From NCBI RefSeq assembly GCF_042435035.1, contig NZ_JBHMQT010000055.1, positions 62,001 through 126,000 of the forward strand: a stretch of DNA of 64,000 nucleotides, written 5' to 3'. Below are positions 58,992 to 64,000 of this stretch, in pieces; within the stretch, counting starts at the first letter, position 1; each line of letters opens with the position of its first letter. Origin of the DNA: Sphaerimonospora cavernae (lineage in GTDB: Bacteria > Actinomycetota > Actinomycetes > Streptosporangiales > Streptosporangiaceae). The notes beneath the pieces are model-generated. The model did not search any database and was not told where the DNA came from. It worked only from the letters and a program-made list of their open reading frames with translations. Position numbers and translations under genes: made by a program.

Positions 58992-59021
58992 CTAACCGGC
59001 CAACCCCGTGTCAGCGGTTGA
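58992..59021. promoter_or_regulatory. CGNR-linked inverted repeat, site 3b
   Basis: CTAACCG at 58992-58998 and CGGTTGA at 59015-59021 in a 30-base site. It is 42 bases (four helical turns) from site 3a, so both would face the same side of the helix. Confidence 0.55.
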
Positions 59022-59033
59022 CTCATCGATGAT

Positions 59034-59063
59034 CTAACCCCTAAGCTTGCTGTCAACGGTTAG
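59034..59063. promoter_or_regulatory. CGNR-linked inverted repeat, site 3a
   Basis: CTAACC at 59034-59039 and GGTTAG at 59058-59063 in a 30-base site, 38 bases before the VOC gene. Same outline as site 1 beside regulator 1. Confidence 0.68.
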
Positions 59064-59100
59064 GTCAAAAGATCCGGATATCGAAGATCGGAGGCATTTG

Positions 59101-59565
59101 ATGGCGCAGCCCACTGGCACCACCACGCTGCAGACCGGACATGTCGGGCTCAACGTCACGGACATGGAGCGATCCCTGCAGTTCTACTTGCGGGTGTTCG
59201 GCTTCCAGATCCAGGCGGAAGGGAAGGAGGAGGCCCAGCGCTGGGCCTTCCTTGGGAAGGACGGACGGCTGATCCTGACTCTGTGGCAGCAGAGCGACAG
59301 CGGCTTCAACGCTTCCTCCGCCGGTCTCCACCACCTGTCCTTCCAGGTGGAGTCCATCGACCAGGTCAACGCCGCGGAGCGAGTGCTTCGCGAGCTGGGA
59401 GCGGACTTCCACTACGAGGGCGTCGTGCCCCATGGTGAGGGAGCCGCGTCGGGAGGGATCTTCTTCGCCGACCCCGACGGCACCCGGCTGGAGATCTACG
59501 CTCCCACCGGTGCGGACACTGCGCCGGCACCTTCTGGCGCCGCCCCCACCTGCGGCTTCTTCTGA
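59101..59565 (+). CDS. VOC (glyoxalase/dioxygenase-fold) protein ending in CGFF
   Basis: 154 residues from ATG 59101, with GGAGG 8 bases upstream. Two beta-alpha-beta-beta-beta units: TLQTGHVGLNVTDMERSLQFYLRVFGFQIQ and SAGLHHLSFQVESIDQVNAAERVLRELGADFHYEG, ending FFADPDGTRLEIYAPTG. Metal ligands fit His in GHVGLNV, His in LHHLSF and Glu in RLEIY. The conserved tail APTCGFF is seen in related actinobacterial proteins beside PPOX genes. Lyase, dioxygenase or thiol-dependent activity is possible. First gene of a four-gene operon. Confidence 0.88.
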   Translation: MAQPTGTTTLQTGHVGLNVTDMERSLQFYLRVFGFQIQAEGKEEAQRWAFLGKDGRLILTLWQQSDSGFNASSAGLHHLSFQVESIDQVNAAERVLRELGADFHYEGVVPHGEGAASGGIFFADPDGTRLEIYAPTGADTAPAPSGAAPTCGFF

Positions 59566-59658
59566 TCACCCCAAGGCCATGCCGATGCGCGCGAGAAGCT
59601 TACCCAGTGCCTCGCGCGCATCGGCCGTGTGTTGAACAGCGCGGGAAAGGTGAACGGC

Positions 59659-60603
59659 ATGACTGTGACAGCGACAGGCACCTACCACGCAGGGGAGCGT
59701 CAGGTGCAAACCCGAGCCGGCCTGCGCGAACAGGCCCAATTCTCCGCACGGGCCCGCCACCGACACATTCCCGAGATCGCCCGCGACTTCCTCGCGCAGC
59801 AGGTCATGCTCATCGCCGGGGCAAGCGATGAGCACGGGAGTATCTGGGTGTCCCTCCTCAGCGCTCCCGCTGGGTTTATCAAGGTCACCGGGGATACGAC
59901 GCTCCACGTCCAGTCCCTACCGCCGAAGGGCGATCCTCTGCGGGCTCGATTCACCGCCCTGGACGGACAGCCGTTCGACATCGGTATGATCGCGATCGAA
60001 CCGGCCACCCGCCGCCGGATGAGAATGAACGGCAGCGCCACAACCGCCACGAACGGATTCCACGTGGCACTGGAGCAGATATACGCCAACTGCCCCAAAT
60101 ACATCCAAAAACGCCAGGTAGAGACGCTGGCAGAACCGCCGGGCCCCAGCCCGGCAAGCACCACCGACCGCCTCACCGGCGCCCAGCAGGCGCTGATCAG
60201 CAGTGCCGACACGTTCTTCGTCGCCACCGCTGACGGCGAAGGGCACGCCGACGCCTCACACCGCGGCGGCAACCCGGGATTCGTCAAGGTCCTCTCCCCC
60301 ACGATGTTGCGCTGGCCTGACTACCGGGGCAACGCCATGTTCGGCACCCTCGGCAACATCGAGGTCAATCCCGCCGCCGGACTACTCTTCCCCGATTGGG
60401 AAAGCGGCGGCTGCCTCCAGTTGACCGGAACCGCGAGGATCGACTGGGACACCGGACGCACCGCGGCCGTACCCGGAGCCGAAAGGCTGATCGAGTTCAC
60501 CGTTCAGCGCGTGGTCGAGATCCCCGATGCGACCCCGCTGCGCTGGACGGGAGTCGAATACTCCCGCTTCAACCCCACCGCGGACCGCTACCCGACTGCC
60601 TGA
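59659..60603 (+). CDS. PPOX-family flavoprotein (pyridoxamine oxidase-like, long form)
   Basis: 314 residues from ATG 59659, 7 bases after GAAAGG; a GTG at 59629 is also in frame. Two halves: residues about 30-160 (IAGASDEHGSIWVSLLSAPAGFIKV, FDIGMIAIEPATRRRMRMNG) and about 180-300 (ISSADTFFVATADGEGHADASHRGGNPGFVKV, WPDYRGNAMFGTLGNIEVNPAAGLLFPDW). The second half is the PPOX split barrel. Related to proteins fused to or associated with ferredoxin reductases. It precedes the ferredoxin gene by 11 bases. Confidence 0.88.
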   Translation: MTVTATGTYHAGERQVQTRAGLREQAQFSARARHRHIPEIARDFLAQQVMLIAGASDEHGSIWVSLLSAPAGFIKVTGDTTLHVQSLPPKGDPLRARFTALDGQPFDIGMIAIEPATRRRMRMNGSATTATNGFHVALEQIYANCPKYIQKRQVETLAEPPGPSPASTTDRLTGAQQALISSADTFFVATADGEGHADASHRGGNPGFVKVLSPTMLRWPDYRGNAMFGTLGNIEVNPAAGLLFPDWESGGCLQLTGTARIDWDTGRTAAVPGAERLIEFTVQRVVEIPDATPLRWTGVEYSRFNPTADRYPTA

Positions 60604-60614
60604 AAGGGTGCATC

Positions 60615-60818
60615 GTGCGAATCGATGTCGACATGAACTTGTGCGAGAGCCACGGACAGTGCGTCTTCGCCGCCCCTGACGTCTTCTCCTTCGATGACGA
60701 GGACACTCTGACGTACACCGCCGTCGTCGATGACACCCGGCGCGACGCCGTCGCCAGAGCCGCCGCGACGTGCCCGGTCCGCGCGATCCTCATCGCCGAC
60801 AACAACGCCGTGTCATGA
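60615..60818 (+). CDS. Small ferredoxin (3Fe-4S type)
   Basis: 67 residues from GTG 60615, 7 bases after AAAGGG. Cluster ligands: Cys in NLCESHGQC (two Cys, five residues apart) and AATCPVRAI (third Cys before Pro). Only three ligand Cys are present, as in [3Fe-4S] ferredoxins that feed actinobacterial P450s. The reductase gene overlaps its stop by 4 bases, so the two are coupled. No P450 lies in this region; the terpenoid P450 is 50 kb away. Confidence 0.92.
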   Translation: MRIDVDMNLCESHGQCVFAAPDVFSFDDEDTLTYTAVVDDTRRDAVARAAATCPVRAILIADNNAVS

Positions 60819-62005
60819 ACGGCTTAGACCACTACGGCATCGTCATCGTCGGTGCCTCTCTGGCCGGCCTGCGCACCTGCGAAGCGCTGCGCGGACACGG
60901 CTACCGCGGACGCATCACCATCATCGGCGACGAGCCGCACCCGCCCTACGACCGGCCCCCGCTCTCCAAGGGATTCCTCACCGGCTCGGTCCCGCGCACA
61001 CGGCTGGGCCTGTCCCACGCAGGTCTCGACGCCGACTGGCGGCTCGGCCTCCGGGCAACCGGTGTGGATCTCGCCTCCCGGCAACTGCATCTCGATGACG
61101 GCACCCGAATGGAGTTCGGCGGCCTGGTCGTCGCGACCGGTTCCTCGTCCAGTCCCTGGCCAGGGCCACTCCCCAAGCAGGGTGTTCACGTGCTGCGCAC
61201 CGTGGACGACGCGGCCCGCCTGCGCCGGGAACTGCGGCCGGGAGGGCGACTGCTGGTGGTGGGCGGCGGGTTCATCGGCTGCGAAACCGCCGCCACCGCC
61301 CGAGAACTGGGCATGCAGGTCACTCTGGTACATACGGGACGATATCCGCTGTATCGCTTCATTGGGGGCGAAGCTGGGGCGTTCGTCGCGGCTCTCCACC
61401 GCCAGGCCGACGTGGACCTGAGGTGCTCCACTACCGTCGAGGGGTTCACAGGCGAAGCCGCCCTCACCGCAGCCCGCCTGTCTGATGGAAAGTCTGTGGA
61501 GGCCGATGTCGCCATCCTCGCCCTCGGGGCGCGACCTAACACCGATTGGCTTGCGGGATCCGGGCTCTGGATTGATCGGGGACTGCGATGCGACCAGCAC
61601 TGCCGGGCATTGCTGAACGATGGTTCTCCTGCCACAGGGGTCGTCGCGGCCGGCGACGTCGCCTGCTGGCCGCATCCCTGGGTGCCCAGGCCCATCCGTC
61701 TAGGCCACTGGAGCAATGCTGTGGAACAGGCCGGTGTTGCCGCCCGTAGCCTGCTCCGACCCGATGAACCCGGCCACTATAGGCCGGTGCCGTCCTTCTG
61801 GTCTGACCAGTACGGCGTGAAACTCCGCTCCGTGGGGTTCCCGCACCTAGCGGAGCAGACCCGCGTCGAAGCCAACGATCCGGCTGCGGGACGACTGGAG
61901 ATCTCCTACTACCGTGCTGGCCGGCTCGTCGGAGCGCTTACCGCTGGCAGAGCCGCCCGTATCGTCGGATACCGCTCCCGCCTGGCCGACGCCATCCGCG
62001 TCTGA
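60815..62005 (+). CDS. FAD-dependent NAD(P)H-ferredoxin reductase
   Basis: 396 residues, ATG 60815 overlapping the ferredoxin stop (ATGA). FAD motif IVIVGASLAGLRTCEALRGHGYRG at the N terminus, PPYDRPPLSKGFLTG, NAD(P)H motif LVVGGGFIGCETAATARELGMQVTLV (about 148-175) and FAD-closing ATGVVAAGDVACWPHP. Same fold as rhodocoxin and putidaredoxin reductases. With the ferredoxin it delivers electrons to a monooxygenase, perhaps one of the PPOX proteins or the distant P450. End of the operon. Confidence 0.94.
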   Translation: MNGLDHYGIVIVGASLAGLRTCEALRGHGYRGRITIIGDEPHPPYDRPPLSKGFLTGSVPRTRLGLSHAGLDADWRLGLRATGVDLASRQLHLDDGTRMEFGGLVVATGSSSSPWPGPLPKQGVHVLRTVDDAARLRRELRPGGRLLVVGGGFIGCETAATARELGMQVTLVHTGRYPLYRFIGGEAGAFVAALHRQADVDLRCSTTVEGFTGEAALTAARLSDGKSVEADVAILALGARPNTDWLAGSGLWIDRGLRCDQHCRALLNDGSPATGVVAAGDVACWPHPWVPRPIRLGHWSNAVEQAGVAARSLLRPDEPGHYRPVPSFWSDQYGVKLRSVGFPHLAEQTRVEANDPAAGRLEISYYRAGRLVGALTAGRAARIVGYRSRLADAIRV

Positions 62006-62452
62006 CGACGCAACCGCAACATTGAGGCGGCCAGCGCCTCTTCGGCACGCGCTCGCACCGGTACGAGTTTCGTACGACCAGCCGCAACCCGCGAAAACGA
62101 CCACGTCGACGATGGCACTCGTGGCTTAACCACGGGGCATTGACGCGGGTACGCTCAAGCGCCAACAGTTCTCACCCCTGAGACACTCCCCTGGGTCTAG
62201 GGAACACGGTCTAGGTCCAGGAGATCCCAGCGGTCCGAGCCACGCTCCCCACCTCCTCGCGCGGATACCCAATCTCCCGATAAATCGCCACATTTCACCT
62301 GTCGCAGAACATGACGCGCCGGATCGGGCCGAGGCATCAGCGCGTCTGATACCCGCGCCGGGGAGCGGCGACACGCACGAAAAAAGTATTTCGGATCGCG
62401 GGCCGCAGCCGCTAGGCTCGTAGCTTTCCCTGCCTTCCGGAGGAGCTTTCGC
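62006..62452. other. 447-base intergenic region upstream of the HelD-like gene
   Basis: No gene. It contains the direct repeat GGTCTAGG at 62194-62201 and 62208-62215 (14-base period). A possible promoter for the next gene has a -10-like TAGGCT at 62413-62418. A strong ribosome site GGAGGAG ends the region. No rRNA or tRNA was seen. Confidence 0.45.
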
Positions 62453-64000
62453 GTGCCCGCAGACCTGCCAGCGGACGTGCTCGAGGCCGAGCGCGCCCAT
62501 CTCGCGGCCGCCCGCGCCGCGCTCCGAACGATGCGGGAGCACGCTCGGTCCCTGTCCGCCGACGCGGCAGGCGACTGGGTCTCCCGGGAGATCCTCCAGG
62601 GTCTGCTCGACCAGCGCGTCGCCGCCCTGGCCGATCACCCGGACGCCCCCCTCTTCTTCGGCCGCCTCGACCGCTCGGCCGACGACGACCTACCGGGCAC
62701 GATCTACGTCGGGCGGCGGCACGTCCACGACGACCGCAGCCGCCCCCTCGTGATCGACTGGCGGGCGCCGATCTCCCGTGCGTTCTATCAGGCCGGCCCC
62801 GCCGACCCCATGGGCGTCGCGCTGCGCCGCCGGTTCGGTTACCAAGGCGGCGACCTCACAGCGTACGAGGACGAGCAGCTCGGCGACGGCGGGTCTCCAT
62901 CGCGGCAGCCGGAAGAGAGCACCCTGCTGCTGCGGGAGATCGAGCGGCCGCGCAGCGGGCCGATGCGCGACATCGTGGCGACCATCCAACCGGACCAGGA
63001 CGAGATCGTCCGCGCCGACCTCGGCGTCACCGTCTGCGTCCAGGGCGCGCCCGGCACCGGGAAGACCGCCGTGGGCCTGCACCGGGCCGCCTATCTGCTG
63101 TTCACCCACCGGGAGCGGCTCACCCGGTCCGGCGTGATGATCGTCGGCCCGAACCGGGCATTCCTCTCCTACATCTCCTCGGTGCTCCCCGCGCTGGGCG
63201 AGGTCCGGGTCGACCAGACGACCGTGAGCGGCATCCTCGGCGACCACGCCCACCCGGAGGAACCGGTCACGGCCGCGATCAAGGGCGACGGACGGATGGC
63301 CGCCGTCCTGGAGCGGGCGCTGTGGCTCCACATCAGCAAGCCCGACGAGGGGCTGCTGATCACCAAGGGCGTCAACCGCTACCGGGTGGCCGAGCACGAG
63401 GTCCGTGAGATGGTCGCCGCGCTGCGCGGCACCACCAGGTACGGCCCCGGCCGTACGATCCTCGCCCAGCGACTCGCGCACGCCGTGCTCGTGCAGATGG
63501 AGCGGCGCGGCGAGTCACCGGACGACCGGGTGCAGGACTCGGTCGCGCGGTCGAAGCCGGTGAAGGCCCTCCTCGACCAGGTGTGGCCGAAGCTCACCGC
63601 CGAGCAGGTGCTCTTCCGGCTGCTGTCGGACGGCGAGTTCCTGAGCAGGGCCGCCAGGGCCGATCTGTCGGCGGAGGAGCGGGAGCTGGTCCTGTGGCGT
63701 AAGCCGTACAAGTCGCACCGTTCGGCCAGGTGGTCGGCCGCCGACGCCGCCCTGCTGGATGAGCTGAACGACCTGATCGAGCGGACGCCGTCGCACGGTC
63801 ACCTGGTCATCGACGAGGCCCAGGACCTGTCAGCCATGCAGTTGCGCGCTCTCGGCCGGCGGTGCCGTACGGGCTCGGCGACGATCCTGGGCGACCTCGC
63901 GCAGGGCACCACGCCCTGGTCGGCGACGTCGTGGAAGACCGTGCTCGACCATCTCGGCCAGCCGGACGGGGAGGTCACCGAGCTCACCGTCGGCTTCCGC
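62453..64000 (+). CDS. HelD-like UvrD/Rep-family helicase, 5' part (runs off the window)
   Basis: GTG 62453, with CGGAGGAGC 7 bases upstream; 516 codons are visible with no stop. N-terminal coiled coil (LEAERAHLAAARAALRTMREHARSL), then LFFGRLDRSADDDLPGTIYVGRRHVHDD and DWRAPISRAFYQA. The helicase motifs are Walker A CVQGAPGTGKTAVGLHR, GPNRAFLSYISSVLPALGE and Walker B VIDEAQDLSAMQLRAL. These features are typical of class II HelD proteins, which bind RNA polymerase; some Streptomyces forms (HelR) give rifampicin resistance. Whether this one does is unknown. Confidence 0.92.
   Translation, partial: MPADLPADVLEAERAHLAAARAALRTMREHARSLSADAAGDWVSREILQGLLDQRVAALADHPDAPLFFGRLDRSADDDLPGTIYVGRRHVHDDRSRPLVIDWRAPISRAFYQAGPADPMGVALRRRFGYQGGDLTAYEDEQLGDGGSPSRQPEESTLLLREIERPRSGPMRDIVATIQPDQDEIVRADLGVTVCVQGAPGTGKTAVGLHRAAYLLFTHRERLTRSGVMIVGPNRAFLSYISSVLPALGEVRVDQTTVSGILGDHAHPEEPVTAAIKGDGRMAAVLERALWLHISKPDEGLLITKGVNRYRVAEHEVREMVAALRGTTRYGPGRTILAQRLAHAVLVQMERRGESPDDRVQDSVARSKPVKALLDQVWPKLTAEQVLFRLLSDGEFLSRAARADLSAEERELVLWRKPYKSHRSARWSAADAALLDELNDLIERTPSHGHLVIDEAQDLSAMQLRALGRRCRTGSATILGDLAQGTTPWSATSWKTVLDHLGQPDGEVTELTVGFR

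Overview
The window is high-GC actinobacterial DNA with dense short-spaced operons, many GTG starts and lineage-typical genes (a conservon operon, DUF3027, DUF2530, a sacsin-type ATPase, bacterial XPB, a HelD-type helicase). These fit a filamentous actinomycete, most likely a member of the Streptosporangiaceae; the genus is an inference. No rRNA, tRNA or CRISPR array was seen.

Layout. 1-1.8 kb: the 5' part of a class III lanthipeptide synthetase gene, broken by an in-frame TAG, divergent from an AraC-type regulator. 1.8-10.7 kb: a GNAT gene, a cvnABCD conservon, and a translationally coupled terpenoid operon (P450, class I terpene synthase, class II cyclase) whose two cyclases carry non-canonical metal/acid motifs. 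10.8-27.6 kb: mostly chromosomal genes. They include an EF-hand protein, an IclR regulator, a secreted CAP protein, a homogentisate-dioxygenase-like enzyme, NfeD/SPFH membrane proteins, two dynamin-like GTPases, a two-response-regulator/one-kinase locus, an L-2-hydroxyglutarate oxidase, a CBS protein, a secreted membrane-anchored protein, a PIN toxin-antitoxin pair and an aldo/keto reductase.

27.7-32.3 kb: a lower-GC island between two copies of the 3' end of the RNA 2',3'-cyclic phosphodiesterase gene (thpR). It holds an ABC permease and ATPase, a secreted-protein gene interrupted by TGA, and a transposase remnant. 32.2-45.1 kb: conserved core (thpR, MFS exporter with MarR, purine permease, DUF2530, sacsin-type ATPase, DUF3027, cold-shock protein, helicase-associated WYL protein, XPB).

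45.2-62.0 kb: an accessory metabolic region and the most interesting part. It has three paralogous ABATE/CGNR zinc-finger regulators. Each lies beside a divergent gene set, and the intergenic regions share a roughly 30-bp inverted repeat (CTAA, 21-22 nt, TTAG). The gene sets are HPP membrane protein plus PPOX flavoprotein; LysR, vanadium haloperoxidase and cupin; a coupled operon of glutamate-mutase-like B12 subunits, a large FAD/NAD(P)-binding protein and an acyl-CoA/AMP ligase; and VOC, PPOX, ferredoxin and ferredoxin reductase. Taken together this looks like an undescribed regulon for making or oxidising a 3-methylaspartate-like acid. The substrate is inference. An ISAzo13-type transposase remnant sits inside it. 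62.45 kb to the end: a HelD-like helicase cut by the window edge.
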